Program-made: the position numbers and the translations under genes | Shown: positions 1 through 8,689 of the stretch, one piece after another | Numbering within the stretch: position 1 is the stretch's first letter | How the letters are laid out: each line of letters opens with the position of its first letter | From: Pseudomonadota bacterium | GTDB lineage: Bacteria; Myxococcota_A; UBA9042; GCA-2863065 | Direction of reading: 5' to 3' | NCBI GenBank assembly: GCA_005776585.1 | Contig: SXOX01000032.1 | Location: 1-51,463, forward strand | DNA: 51,463 nucleotides | Notes under the pieces: model-generated | What the model was told of the DNA's origin: nothing | Seen by the model: the letters and a program-made list of their open reading frames with translations, nothing else | Database searches by the model: none

Positions 1-37
1 GAAGGCGCTCATGCTGTTCCTCATGGGCCGCGCGTAG
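1..37 (+). CDS. C-terminal end of an unidentified protein (partial)
   Basis: One forward frame reads KALMLFLMGRA and then a TAG stop at 35-37. The next gene is on the opposite strand with its stop at 51, so a convergent pair 13 nt apart fits the packing seen elsewhere in the window. Only 11 residues are visible, so no family can be named; the call rests on frame, stop and context alone. Confidence 0.4.
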   Translation, partial: KALMLFLMGRA

Positions 38-50
38 GCGTTGGCGACCG

Positions 51-1766
51 CTAGCGGCGCCGCATGGTGACTCGGTGCCGCAGCGGGATGTCGGCGTGCG
101 TCGTCGTCTCGCCATCGGGCCACCGCACCTCGATGGCCACGTGGGTGTCTGTCAGGGTCGCGTCAAAACCAAAGTAGAGCTCCGGAGCGGAGGAGCCGTA
201 CAGGCCGTCGCTCCCCGGCGCGAGCCACCGCGTCTGCACGCGCCCACCGGCCGCGACGCGCACCCGGGCACCCACGCCATAGCCGTTGGGGCCCCGATCG
301 TCGAGGCGCACCGTCAGGGTCGGCGCACTGGCGGCGCAGCCATTGAGATAGACGTACGGGCGCTCGGAAACGACCGCCACCACCAGGTCCGGAAAGCCAT
401 CGCGATTGAGGTCGCCCACCACCGGCGAGCGGCTCATGCCGGGGCCCCCGACCCGCGCGGCGTCCGTCACGTCCTGAAAGCGTGCCCCGCCCTGATTTCG
501 CAGTAGGACGTCCGGCTGCAGCTTCTGGTTGAGCGGCGTCCCTTCCGCAAAAACGCCGGTTGTGTGCCAGCCGTGGGCGACGAACAGGTCCTCCCAGCCG
601 TCCATGTCCGCGTCGAAGAAGACGGCGCCCCAGCCGACGTCGTGCGCGTCGGTCAGCGAGTCGGCGTGCAGGTCGTTGGTCACGTCCGAGAACTGGAAGG
701 GTCCGTCGTTCCGCAGGAGCGCATTCGCGGTGTGTCGCATGGTCGTCACGTACAGGTCGACGTCGCCGTCGCCGTCGAAGTCCGAGAACGCGCCGCCCAT
801 GGCGGAGATCGTAACGTCGGCGTGAGAGCCGTCCGACACGTCGGTGAGCTTCAGCGCGCCGTCGCCCGCCGCGAGGCCGTCATTGCGGTAGAGGCGGCAG
901 CCAATCTGGCGCGTGTCGTTGGGGTCGATGCCGAGCTCCGCGGGGGACCACGCGTCGTTGACCTCGTAGAGATCGAGGTCCCCGTCGTCGTCGAAGTCGA
1001 GCAGCGCCACGAGCCACGTCTCGTCGTCGACCTTCTGCTTCGGCAGCCGGTCGCTGACCTCCTCGAGCACACCACCACCGCGGTTGAGGAAAAGCAGCTC
1101 CGGTGCCGGGATGCCCGGAGAGCTCTCGTCATAGCTCACAGTGTGGTTGCCGATGAACAGGTCCAGCCAGCCGTTGCCGTCCAGATCGCCGACGGCGACC
1201 GAGTAGGTGTTGAGGAGGCCGTCGAGCTGCGCCGAGACGATCGGGTGGGCCGCCACAAAGCGACCGAGTCCGTCGTTCTCCAGCCAGGCGTTGCCGTCGG
1301 CTGGCGAGACCAGCGCGTCGAGATCCCGGTCGCCATCGACGTCGGCCAAGGTGACCCGCAGATCGTTGGCGGCACCCGTATCGACGACGTCGACGACTGT
1401 GGCCCGCAACGTACCGGGGTTGGCGCCGCGGCTCAGGTAGACGCGGTCCGGGCCGCTGATGTTGGTGAGATACAGGTCCAGCAGGCCGTCACCGTCCAGG
1501 TCGCCCAGCCCCGCGCCGGCGTAGTCGCGCACCTCACCCATCTCGGCACCGCTCGAAGCCCCGTTGTGGGCGAACGTGATGCCCACGGCCTCCGCCGACT
1601 CGGTGAAGGTCCCGGGCGGTGGCGCACCGAGGCGGCACGACGCGAGCGGCTCGGCCAGGACGGTGATGCCTGCGCCGGCGGTCGGCACGTTGGTCGTCGC
1701 GCGGCACGCGGCGAGGGACACCGCGAGCAAGACGGAGACGAGAGCAGGGGCAGGTGAAGCGCGCAC
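51..1766 (-). CDS. FG-GAP/VCBS repeat lipoprotein with ASPIC/UnbV-like C-terminus (CRTAC1-like)
   Basis: 571 aa from a GTG start. The first 21 residues form a lipoprotein signal (basic start, hydrophobic core, lipobox SLAAC), so an anchored extracytoplasmic protein is expected. The body carries repeated calcium-binding loops of FG-GAP/VCBS type, such as DLDGDGLLDLYL, DVDGDRDLDALV, DFDDDGDLDLYEV and DFDGDGDVDLYVT, which form the blades of an integrin-alpha-like beta-propeller. The last 100 residues (VGARVRVAAGG, VRWPDGETT) match the ASPIC/UnbV region that follows such propellers in CRTAC1-like proteins. The likely role is surface binding or adhesion; no enzyme motif is seen. It is divergent from the SUMF1-like gene at 1867, and two further FG-GAP paralogues lie at 3017 and 14341. 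Confidence 0.88.
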   Translation of the reverse strand: MRASPAPALVSVLLAVSLAACRATTNVPTAGAGITVLAEPLASCRLGAPPPGTFTESAEAVGITFAHNGASSGAEMGEVRDYAGAGLGDLDGDGLLDLYLTNISGPDRVYLSRGANPGTLRATVVDVVDTGAANDLRVTLADVDGDRDLDALVSPADGNAWLENDGLGRFVAAHPIVSAQLDGLLNTYSVAVGDLDGNGWLDLFIGNHTVSYDESSPGIPAPELLFLNRGGGVLEEVSDRLPKQKVDDETWLVALLDFDDDGDLDLYEVNDAWSPAELGIDPNDTRQIGCRLYRNDGLAAGDGALKLTDVSDGSHADVTISAMGGAFSDFDGDGDVDLYVTTMRHTANALLRNDGPFQFSDVTNDLHADSLTDAHDVGWGAVFFDADMDGWEDLFVAHGWHTTGVFAEGTPLNQKLQPDVLLRNQGGARFQDVTDAARVGGPGMSRSPVVGDLNRDGFPDLVVAVVSERPYVYLNGCAASAPTLTVRLDDRGPNGYGVGARVRVAAGGRVQTRWLAPGSDGLYGSSAPELYFGFDATLTDTHVAIEVRWPDGETTTHADIPLRHRVTMRRR

Positions 1767-1775
1767 GTCGCGTGG

Positions 1776-1781
1776 TTTCTA
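1776..1781 (-). promoter_or_regulatory. -10-like element for a leaderless start (gene ending at 51)
   Basis: Read on the minus strand the hexamer is TAGAAA, 9 nt before the GTG start at 1766. There is no Shine-Dalgarno sequence in the gap and no good -35 element 16-18 nt further upstream. The placement matches similar hexamers before other genes in this window, so transcription may begin at the start codon. Confidence 0.3.
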
Positions 1782-1866
1782 CCAGAAAGCGTCGGCTCCG
1801 CGCCACGCCCCGCAAGGTCGAGGCGCGACTGGCGCCTCCCCCGTAGCTCCGATAAGCTCGCCGCCT

Positions 1867-2907
1867 GTGAGGCAATGGATTCAACCCGTGCTCGTCGTTG
1901 CGGTCCTCGTCGCCGTCGGCCTGGGCGTGCGCTACTTTCTGGCGGCCCGGGGTGCGACCGGTACGGTCACGGGCGGTGGCGGCGCGACCGCGGGCAGCGT
2001 GCCCATGGAGCCCGAAGAGGATCGCATCGATCCCGATGCGCCGAACGACTGGGAGGAGACCCGCCACCCATTCCTGGGCTACCCGCCCGAGCCCGCGCCG
2101 CGCGACGAGATCGTCATCCGCTTTCCCAAGGCCCGCGCGTCGTTTCCGTTCGATGACGTCATCACCGTCGCCGAGGCGGAGGTCACGCTGGGCGACGACG
2201 CGCTGCCGTTCGCCGGTCCGGCCCATCGGGTGCGAGTCAAGGCGTTTCGCATCGACCGCTACGAGGTCACCAACGAGCAGTATCGGCGCTTCATCAAAGC
2301 GACGGGCCACCGGCAGCCCGAGCTCGCCGACGACTTTGCCCAGGACTTCTCCTGGCGCGACGGCAGCTTCCCCACGGGAACGGGCGATCGTCCCGTCGTC
2401 CTCGTCTCACAAGCCGACGCGCGCGCCTATTGCGCCTGGGCCGGAAAGCGCCTGCCCACGGAGAGCGAGTGGGAGCGCGTCGCGCGCAGCAAGGGCAGCC
2501 GGCGCTACCCTTGGGGCGACACGTGGGATGGGCGTAAGGCGCACACCGCCGAGCGGCTCTCGGGTCCGCTCACGAGCCTCGACGCTTGGAAGGCGTTCCA
2601 GGCACAGTCTGAGGCGGACGTCTCCGCGCTGCCGTTTCAGGTCGGCAGCTACCCGGAGGACGTGAGCGAGGACGGTGTCTACGACCTGCACGGCAACGTC
2701 GCCGAGTGGACGGACTCCCCCTTTGCGCCGCATCCCGGGGGCGATTCCAAGGCCAGCCCGCTCTTTGGCGACGAGAACATCGTCGTGGTCAAAGGCGTGA
2801 GCTTCGCTTCTCGCGACTACGCCGCACCGGCAGCCGCGCGCTGGCCCTATCAGCGCAACACGTTCCTCGACCACGTCGGGTTTCGCTGCGCCGGAGACGC
2901 CCGCTAG
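1867..2907 (+). CDS. Membrane-anchored SUMF1/FGE-fold protein (paralogue 1)
   Basis: 346 aa from GTG 1867. This start puts one hydrophobic anchor (about residues 6-25) right at the N-terminus, as in the paralogues. A low-complexity linker follows, then a formylglycine-generating-enzyme/sulfatase-modifying-factor domain from about residue 95 to the end. Typical motifs are IDRYEVTNEQYRRF, AYCAWAGKRLPTESEWERVA, YPWGDTWD, DLHGNVAEW and the terminal VGFRCA. Genuine FGE enzymes carry a copper-binding Cys pair in the segment just before GFRC; here it reads GVSFASRDYAAPAAAR, with no cysteine. A binding or structural role is therefore more likely than sulfatase maturation. The C-type-lectin-like domain would face the periplasm. 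An upstream in-frame extension exists but overlaps the divergent gene. Confidence 0.85.
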   Translation: MRQWIQPVLVVAVLVAVGLGVRYFLAARGATGTVTGGGGATAGSVPMEPEEDRIDPDAPNDWEETRHPFLGYPPEPAPRDEIVIRFPKARASFPFDDVITVAEAEVTLGDDALPFAGPAHRVRVKAFRIDRYEVTNEQYRRFIKATGHRQPELADDFAQDFSWRDGSFPTGTGDRPVVLVSQADARAYCAWAGKRLPTESEWERVARSKGSRRYPWGDTWDGRKAHTAERLSGPLTSLDAWKAFQAQSEADVSALPFQVGSYPEDVSEDGVYDLHGNVAEWTDSPFAPHPGGDSKASPLFGDENIVVVKGVSFASRDYAAPAAARWPYQRNTFLDHVGFRCAGDAR

Positions 2908-2980
2908 CCTGCGACGAGCGGCCAGGTACGCGCCTGCCTCGACCCCTCGTGCCGAGCCCCTGCGCACACGGGGGCTCACC

Positions 2981-3008
2981 TTGAATTCACCGTCGTGATC
3001 TCTAGAAT
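2981..3008 (+). promoter_or_regulatory. Sigma-70-type promoter, leaderless, for the gene at 3017
   Basis: TTGAAT (2981-2986), a 16-nt spacer and TAGAAT (3003-3008) form a credible -35/-10 pair in a locally AT-richer stretch. The GTG start is 8 nt after the -10 box, where transcription should begin, and no ribosome binding site lies between them. Confidence 0.5.
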
Positions 3009-3016
3009 ACGACACG

Positions 3017-5911
3017 GTGCTGCCTCTCGCCGCGATTCTGACGACCTGCTGCGTGGGAGGGCCGCGCTTCGAGGACGTGACCGTACGCGCCGGCATCGAT
3101 CCCCAGCGCGTCGGCGATGCGACCGTCGCCATTACGGGCGGTGCGGCTTGGCTCGATTGGGATGAGGACGGCCATTGGGACCTCATTCTTACCGGTGACG
3201 CCGCTGAACTCACAGTCTACCGAAATTTGGGACCGCCCGACTGGACGTTCGAGGACCTGACCCAGCACAGCGGCCTCGCCGGCATGCATGGGACCTTTGG
3301 GCTGGATACTCTACGCTTCGCAGACGGCTCTTTGGGTCTCGTCATCCTTCAAGGGGGTGCCTTCGGACCCGCACGGGCGCGCGTCTTTCGGCAAGAGGCG
3401 CCTGCCGACGAGTTCGTGGAGCTCGGCGCCTCGAATCCCGGCGCCGACGCCTTCTCCGTGACCCACGGGGACCTCGACGGTGACGGAGACCACGACCTCG
3501 TCGTCTCGACCGTGGCCGCCTGTCCTCATGCGCCCAGCGAGATCAATGCTCTTTTCAGATTGGATGACGATTGGGGAGTTTTTGTCCCTCACAATGGCGA
3601 CGGATGGCCTGCGCCCGGCTGTCTCCCAATTGTGATGGTCACAGACTATGACGACAATGGTATCCCGGTAGTCCTGTCTACAAATGACTATGGAGTCGTT
3701 CATACCCCGACGCTCGTGATTCGACCGACTGGTATCGACCGTTCGTTGCCCGCGGTGTACGGCATGGGCATCGCCGCCGGAGACGTCAACGGCGATCTGA
3801 AGACCGACTACCTGTTTACGTCGATTGGAGACGACGCGCTGTGGGTCAGCGGCGCGCAAGGGCGAGCCAATCGGGCCGACGAGTACGGTGCGGCCAACGG
3901 TTGGGGCACGGAGTGGCCGCGCTACAAGTGGGGTGCGGCGTTTATCGACGTGGATCTCGACGGTGACCTCGAGCTGTTCGTCACCGCGGGACATCAGCTC
4001 GAGGGAGGACCGTATCAGAGTGATGAGAAGCAGCGCTCGATTCTGGTCGACAACGAGCAGGACGTCGCGGCGGATGCCGGAGTCGCGACCGAGACCTCCG
4101 ATCGCGCCGTCGCAGTCGCGGACTACGACGAAGACGGTCGGCCGGACCTGCTCGTTGGCAGCATCGAGCGGTGGTACCTCTTTCGCAACACCACGGAGGT
4201 AGCGGGCGCCCATTGGTTGAGCCTGCGCGTCGAGGACGCGCCCGGTGCCCGTGTCCTGATCACGTGCGGCCAACGCGTCTGGCAGCGCGAGTGGACTGGG
4301 GGTGTCACTGGCGTCGCGCCGTCACCGGAGCTGTACGTGGGCCTCGGTGCGTGCGCTGGTCCTGCGACCGTCCAGGTCCGGTGGCCGTGGGCCGGCGAGA
4401 CGACGCTCTCGAACGTCGCCGTCGATGCGCGGGTCTCGATCGCCAAACCGGAGGTCGTGACGGTCGAGCCACAGAGTGTCCCGCCGGGCGGAACCTACAC
4501 GGTGACCTACCGGGGTCCGGGGACCGCCACGAGCGTGGGAGGAGTGCCGCTGACCTCCGACGGTTCAGCTCACATGGCGACGTTCACTGCGCCCGCGACC
4601 GCCGGCGAGCGCCGCATCGAGGTCGTCGTCGACGGCAAGCTCGTTCCGCTGCGACCGCGCCTCAGAGTTGGTGGAACGGAGCCCGTTCGACTCGTGTACG
4701 ACCCGGATCCCCCGCGAGTCGGACTAAGCACGCGCGTGACCGTGGTCGGGAAGACCAACGGCAAGTCCGGAATCCACATCGTGTCGGGGGGCGACCCGCT
4801 CGACGTCGGACCGGAGCTGCGGATGTCGGGATCCGTCGTCCTTCTGCCGAAGGGCGGTCCGCTGGTGCTCCAGCCGCTGGAAGGCAATCAGCCGTTGGGC
4901 GCCCCGATCACGTGTCTTCCGATCGAGTCGGTCGATCCGGAGCGGTCCTACTTCGAGGTGACGCCCCTCGCCGACGGTCAGTTTCGCCTGTCGAGTCGTC
5001 TGATCGACACGTTTGGCCGGGTCGTTGTCCCGAGCGCGCAACACCTGGCCCTACTTCGAGACGGGGTCGACGATCCGGAGGCCGCCTTCTTCCTGTCCCC
5101 CGAGGGGGACGTGGTCGTCGAATTCTCCGGGGCCCAGGCCGTCGGCCTCCGTGCCAACGGCGTGACCCTGAAGCAGTCGGCTTCCGTCGCGGCTCCGGGA
5201 CCTGTCTCGCCAGCTCGGAGTTTGCTCTTCTCCCTGTTCCCGACCGCGCACGCCGATGGGCAGGACGTCGTGTCCATGTTGCTCTTCCTGGCCGACGAAG
5301 GCGGCCGGGTCTTGGACCTCCCGGAGGACCTGGAGCTGACACTCGATGGCCTCACCCGACTCGACGGGTGGACCCCCGTCACGATGGGACCGCGGCGCTA
5401 CTTCATTACGCGGCTGCGGACCGACGACCAACCCGGTGTGGCGACCGTTCGGGTCCTGGGGCTCACCGCGTCTGTCGTCAAGCTCGCGTCGTGGCACGCC
5501 GAGCCTTCTTCGGCGAATACGACCCTCACGCTCTCCGACGATGGGCTGCGACTCGTCTGTATTCCCCGGGACGCCCGTGGCCATCTCGTCGGCAGCGGCG
5601 TCGACGCCGTCGTGACGTCCCTGAACGCGACGTCGCAGCCGCCATCGCGAATGGAGTACGACGGACGCGGGGGATATGTTCTGGCGACTCGGGGAGGCCC
5701 GACCCGGGTACGGATCGACGACCGGTTCGACCTGTTCATCGGCCTCACGGAGCCTCCGTCCGGCTGCGCGACCGCGCGTGGCCGCCCCGTACCGACCGTG
5801 CACGTCTGGGGATGGCTTGGCTTCGCGCTCGCAACTCTGGCGATGGCCCGTCGAACGCGACGTAGAGCGTCCGTAGCCAACGGTGACGCATCCGCGTCCC
5901 GCCGCGCGTGA
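3017..5911 (+). CDS. Large FG-GAP/VCBS repeat protein with ASPIC/UnbV-like segment and C-terminal membrane anchor
   Basis: 964 aa from GTG 3017. A short hydrophobic start containing LTTCC could be a lipobox. Residues 20-400 hold FG-GAP-type loops (DWDEDGHWDLIL, DLDGDGDHDLVV, DVDLDGDLELFV, DYDEDGRPDLLV). An ASPIC/UnbV-like part follows (ARVLITCGQRVWQREW, PATVQVRWPWAGETT). The second half looks like beta-rich, Ig-like modules with no named motif. The end carries a Cys, a hydrophobic helix (WLGFALATLAMA) and an Arg-rich tail, resembling a sorting or anchoring tail such as MYXO-CTERM, though not canonical. The part encoded at 3541-3720 is much less GC-rich than its flanks. A surface-attached binding protein is the best reading; its stop is 22 nt from that of the convergent SUMF1-like gene. 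Confidence 0.85.
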   Translation: MLPLAAILTTCCVGGPRFEDVTVRAGIDPQRVGDATVAITGGAAWLDWDEDGHWDLILTGDAAELTVYRNLGPPDWTFEDLTQHSGLAGMHGTFGLDTLRFADGSLGLVILQGGAFGPARARVFRQEAPADEFVELGASNPGADAFSVTHGDLDGDGDHDLVVSTVAACPHAPSEINALFRLDDDWGVFVPHNGDGWPAPGCLPIVMVTDYDDNGIPVVLSTNDYGVVHTPTLVIRPTGIDRSLPAVYGMGIAAGDVNGDLKTDYLFTSIGDDALWVSGAQGRANRADEYGAANGWGTEWPRYKWGAAFIDVDLDGDLELFVTAGHQLEGGPYQSDEKQRSILVDNEQDVAADAGVATETSDRAVAVADYDEDGRPDLLVGSIERWYLFRNTTEVAGAHWLSLRVEDAPGARVLITCGQRVWQREWTGGVTGVAPSPELYVGLGACAGPATVQVRWPWAGETTLSNVAVDARVSIAKPEVVTVEPQSVPPGGTYTVTYRGPGTATSVGGVPLTSDGSAHMATFTAPATAGERRIEVVVDGKLVPLRPRLRVGGTEPVRLVYDPDPPRVGLSTRVTVVGKTNGKSGIHIVSGGDPLDVGPELRMSGSVVLLPKGGPLVLQPLEGNQPLGAPITCLPIESVDPERSYFEVTPLADGQFRLSSRLIDTFGRVVVPSAQHLALLRDGVDDPEAAFFLSPEGDVVVEFSGAQAVGLRANGVTLKQSASVAAPGPVSPARSLLFSLFPTAHADGQDVVSMLLFLADEGGRVLDLPEDLELTLDGLTRLDGWTPVTMGPRRYFITRLRTDDQPGVATVRVLGLTASVVKLASWHAEPSSANTTLTLSDDGLRLVCIPRDARGHLVGSGVDAVVTSLNATSQPPSRMEYDGRGGYVLATRGGPTRVRIDDRFDLFIGLTEPPSGCATARGRPVPTVHVWGWLGFALATLAMARRTRRRASVANGDASASRRA

Positions 5912-5932
5912 CGGACGTCAAGCAACCGACGT

Positions 5933-7054
5933 CTAGTCGGTCGCGTCCGCAGCGCAGCGAAAGCCGATGGTGCTGTCCCGGTGGTTCGTCGGGTACGGGA
6001 ACCGCGCCGCCGACGGAGCCGCGAAGTCCCGATTGCCCGTGCTGCACCCCCGCGCGACGCGTACGCCAGGCCTGCCGTAGAGCGCGCTCGCCTTGGGATC
6101 ACCGCCCTCATAGGGCTCGAACGCGCCGTGCACCCACTCCGCGACATTGCCATGGAGGTCAAAGACGCCGTAGGGCGATTTGTCCTCGGGGAACGAGCCC
6201 GAAGGCAACGGCCGGGCCTCTGCGTCCGGCGGGCGTGAATCCACGAACTTGAGGTATTCCGCCGGTGTCGCGAGCGGCCCCGACAGACGCAGTACGGTGT
6301 TGGCCTTGCGGCTGTCCCACGTGTTGCCCCAGGGCCACGTGTTGCCGCTCGGTCCGCGCGCAGCCTTCTCCCACTCCGCCTCGGTCGGAAGGCGCTTCTT
6401 GGCCCAAGCGCAGTAGGCAGCTGCGTCCTCTGCATCGACCAGGACCACGGGCTCCTTCTCTGTACCGCGAATCGGCTTGCGCTCTCGCCAGCTATACAGA
6501 CGAGCCCACGGCTCCATCAGCTGCGGCGCCCGATGCGTCGTGCCCTCGATGAACTTGTGATAGCGCTCGGTCGTCACCTCATAGCGGTCGATCTTGAACG
6601 CCTTGACAAAGACGCGCCGCCGAGGGCCCGCGGTGGGAATGGCGTCGTCTCCCATCCACATATCGCCGGCCGGGATGGTCACCATGTCATCGAGCGGGAA
6701 CTGAGCCGTACCGCGCGGGCCGTTGGTCTTGACCTCGGCCGTAGGCGTCGCGTCCTTGGGATACGGCAGCTTGGGGTGGTGCTTCTCCTCCCAGTCGAAG
6801 TCCGAGCCGTCCTCCGTTGGCTGGTTGAACTCGTCGGCAGGGCGCGCTCCCGGGCTCGACTCCGCCGGGGTCGCCGCGGGACCGCCGCCTGGGCCACCGC
6901 CTCCCGTGGCCGAAGGCTGGGTCCATTGTTCGGTGCCTTGTCCTTCGGCTGGCGTCGCCGAGCGCTTGAGAATGACCGCTCGAACAGCCACTCCGACCAC
7001 GATGAGCCCGACCACGACGGCAAGAGGAGTCATCCATTCCTTGAGCGCGTTCAC
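5933..7054 (-). CDS. Membrane-anchored SUMF1/FGE-fold protein (paralogue 2)
   Basis: 373 aa from GTG 7054. This start aligns the N-terminus (VNALKEWMTPLAVVVG) with that of the paralogue at 14227 (MKRLRAWIAPIAIVVG); an ATG at 7072 would add six unsupported residues. One transmembrane helix (about 8-28) is followed by a Gly/Pro-rich linker and a complete SUMF1-type domain (IDRYEVTTERYHKF, AYCAWAKKRLPTEAEWEKAA, WPWGNTWDSRKANT, DLHGNVAEW, IGFRCA). The segment matching the FGE copper-Cys region is RGCSTGNRDFAAPSAAR; it keeps one Cys at a different position and lacks the pair, so formylglycine formation is doubtful. It lies 45 nt downstream of the Cys-rich gene at 7100-8557 in the same direction. 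Confidence 0.86.
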   Translation of the reverse strand: MNALKEWMTPLAVVVGLIVVGVAVRAVILKRSATPAEGQGTEQWTQPSATGGGGPGGGPAATPAESSPGARPADEFNQPTEDGSDFDWEEKHHPKLPYPKDATPTAEVKTNGPRGTAQFPLDDMVTIPAGDMWMGDDAIPTAGPRRRVFVKAFKIDRYEVTTERYHKFIEGTTHRAPQLMEPWARLYSWRERKPIRGTEKEPVVLVDAEDAAAYCAWAKKRLPTEAEWEKAARGPSGNTWPWGNTWDSRKANTVLRLSGPLATPAEYLKFVDSRPPDAEARPLPSGSFPEDKSPYGVFDLHGNVAEWVHGAFEPYEGGDPKASALYGRPGVRVARGCSTGNRDFAAPSAARFPYPTNHRDSTIGFRCAADATD

Positions 7055-7060
7055 GGGCGC

Positions 7061-7066
7061 ACCATA
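7061..7066 (-). promoter_or_regulatory. -10-like element before the SUMF1-like gene at 7054
   Basis: The minus strand reads TATGGT, 6 nt before the GTG start, with no Shine-Dalgarno sequence between. No convincing -35 box is visible. It supports the GTG at 7054 as a leaderless start, although read-through from the upstream gene is also possible. Confidence 0.3.
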
Positions 7067-7099
7067 GCACATCGCGCCTGTGCGCGTGGGTCGCGGAGC

Positions 7100-8557
7100 C
7101 TACCGAGCCTGCGGCGATGCCAACGGTTCATACGTACACGGGTCATCGCGCTGGCCGTGGCAGAAGCCGAAGGTGTTCGGGTCGCCGTCGTCACACGTCC
7201 GGCCGTCCTGGTAGGTGCAGTACCCCTTCGCGTTGCAGTGGCCGAGGACGCACCAGCCATCCGCAAGGCAGTCGGCATCCGACTGGCACGGGACGCAGTC
7301 GTCGATGAACGTGCCCCAGCACGCGCCGCCGTCCGACGGCATGCAGTAGACGCGGGCGCACGGGTTCCCGAGGTCGCAGTCGGCGTCGGTGCGGCAATGG
7401 CAGTCCTGGTTCTCGTCGAGGACGCAGCCCACCCGGGGGTCACACTGGGCGACGCACGCGTCGTCGTGGTGGCAATCGAGCGGGCGACCGACACAGTGGC
7501 CTTCGGCGACGGCGTAGGTGGTCCAGCACTTGTTCGTCGTCCCGCAGGGCGTACCGTCCGAGGGCAGATGGACGGTCTCCCCGGTCTCGCTGTGGCAGAG
7601 GTCGACCGTGCTCGTCGCGCCATCGCTCGGCGGCGGCGCGACGCAGGACGGCGGGGTCCGGGTCCACGTGTGGATGCAGGCCCGGAGCGCATCTGAGCAC
7701 ACGTCGCGCGTGTCCGGGTTGTCGTCCAGACAGAACGGCACCTCTTCAGTGACGCAGACGGTGCCCGTGCAGATGGGCCACAGGCAGTAGGTCCCGCGGC
7801 AGTCCTGGTCGCCGGTGCACGGCAGGCACTGGCTGTGGGCGACCTCACGCCACTCGCAGAAGCCGCGCCGGCAGGGCCCGGCGAAGCAGCGGTCCCCGAG
7901 GCGTTGAATGCAGTCGGTGTTCCTCTCGCAGCGGCGCGCATCGTCGAGTGCGGTCCCGCAGCCGGCGGTCTCGGGCGTGACGCGGCACCGTCCCGCCGCG
8001 CATCGGAGGCGCTCACAGGCGTGGTCGGTCGCGCAGTCCGCATCGGCGGAGCACCCGCGCTCGCCATCCGCGAGGTCATGGCGACAGGCGGCCCCCGCCT
8101 CGTCGCACCGGTCGCGCGTGAGTGGATCTGCGTCGTCGCAACGGCGGGGCGCACGGCGACAGAAGCCTCCACGGCAGTCGCGCGGATCACAGAACGTCCC
8201 GGCGCACGGGCGCTCCGGACCACAGCGGACGCACTCGTCGACCGCGATGCGCATGTACCGGCACGAGCCCGCCACGCACTCGGCCTGGAGGCACGGCGCC
8301 GTCGCCTCCGGGTAGGCGCAGTCGGCGTCGCTGGCGCACGGCTTGGTGCAGAGCGCGTCCGGCACGTGCACGCATTGCCGCCACTCGCGGTGGTAACGGT
8401 CCAGCGTACACGGGTCCCCGTCGTCACACGGCGCGGACACGACCCAGGGCACACGGTCGTCGCGCGCGAGGAGCCACCCACCGGCCGCCGACGCCCCGCC
8501 CAGGACCACCATCGCGGCTACATAGAGCGCGGTGGGTGTGGCCGTCGAGGTGCCCAT
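7100..8557 (-). CDS. Membrane-anchored cysteine-rich repeat protein
   Basis: 485 aa from ATG 8557, chosen because one hydrophobic anchor (about residues 8-30, ALYVAAMVVLGGASAAGGWL) follows directly. The rest is extracytoplasmic and very rich in regularly spaced cysteines, with short repeats such as CDDGDPCTLD, CASDADCAYPE, CRTDADCDLGNPC, CQSDADCLADGWC and CDDGDPNTFGFC. These resemble the Dictyostelium-type CTDC repeats and related disulfide-rich spacers found in large surface proteins of Myxococcota, and are shared with the giant lipoprotein at 33162-39341. Such modules usually act as disulfide-stapled stalks or binding surfaces. No catalytic motif is seen. Its promoter region may include GATGCT about 8 nt before the start. 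It probably forms a two-gene unit with the SUMF1-like gene downstream. Confidence 0.8.
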   Translation of the reverse strand: MGTSTATPTALYVAAMVVLGGASAAGGWLLARDDRVPWVVSAPCDDGDPCTLDRYHREWRQCVHVPDALCTKPCASDADCAYPEATAPCLQAECVAGSCRYMRIAVDECVRCGPERPCAGTFCDPRDCRGGFCRRAPRRCDDADPLTRDRCDEAGAACRHDLADGERGCSADADCATDHACERLRCAAGRCRVTPETAGCGTALDDARRCERNTDCIQRLGDRCFAGPCRRGFCEWREVAHSQCLPCTGDQDCRGTYCLWPICTGTVCVTEEVPFCLDDNPDTRDVCSDALRACIHTWTRTPPSCVAPPPSDGATSTVDLCHSETGETVHLPSDGTPCGTTNKCWTTYAVAEGHCVGRPLDCHHDDACVAQCDPRVGCVLDENQDCHCRTDADCDLGNPCARVYCMPSDGGACWGTFIDDCVPCQSDADCLADGWCVLGHCNAKGYCTYQDGRTCDDGDPNTFGFCHGQRDDPCTYEPLASPQAR

Positions 8558-8608
8558 GGTTGTCCAGCATCGCCCATGCGGCCGAGGATACACGGTGACT
8601 CGCGCTTC

Positions 8609-8650
8609 CGTCACGCCGCTGCCGTCACGCCGCTGCCGTCACGCCGCTGC
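8609..8650. repeat. Three perfect 14-bp tandem repeats
   Basis: The unit CGTCACGCCGCTGC occurs three times head to tail without mismatch (8609-8622, 8623-8636, 8637-8650). The block ends 4 nt before the -35-like TGGACA of the SUMF1-like gene that follows. It could be a binding site for a regulator or a simple slippage repeat. Confidence 0.85.
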
Positions 8651-8654
8651 CGCA

Positions 8655-8683
8655 TGGACAATCGCTGGCTGTGCTTCGATGAT
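8655..8683 (+). promoter_or_regulatory. Sigma-70-type promoter for the 8690-13117 operon
   Basis: TGGACA (8655-8660), a 17-nt spacer and GATGAT (8678-8683) make a good -35/-10 pair. GTG 8690 is 6 nt after the -10 box, so the message would start at or next to the start codon. This favours 8690 over the in-frame ATG at 8654, which lies upstream of the promoter. Confidence 0.45.
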
Positions 8684-8689
8684 GGGTGC

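Noticed and set aside
564..1757. Long forward open frame (397 aa) opposite the FG-GAP gene
   Set aside because: Low-complexity Val/Ala/Arg sequence without motifs, antisense to a clear FG-GAP lipoprotein; a by-product of high GC content.
8122..8598. Arg-rich forward frame in the Cys-rich gene region
   Set aside because: Antisense shadow of regularly spaced Cys codons; no motif or start signal.
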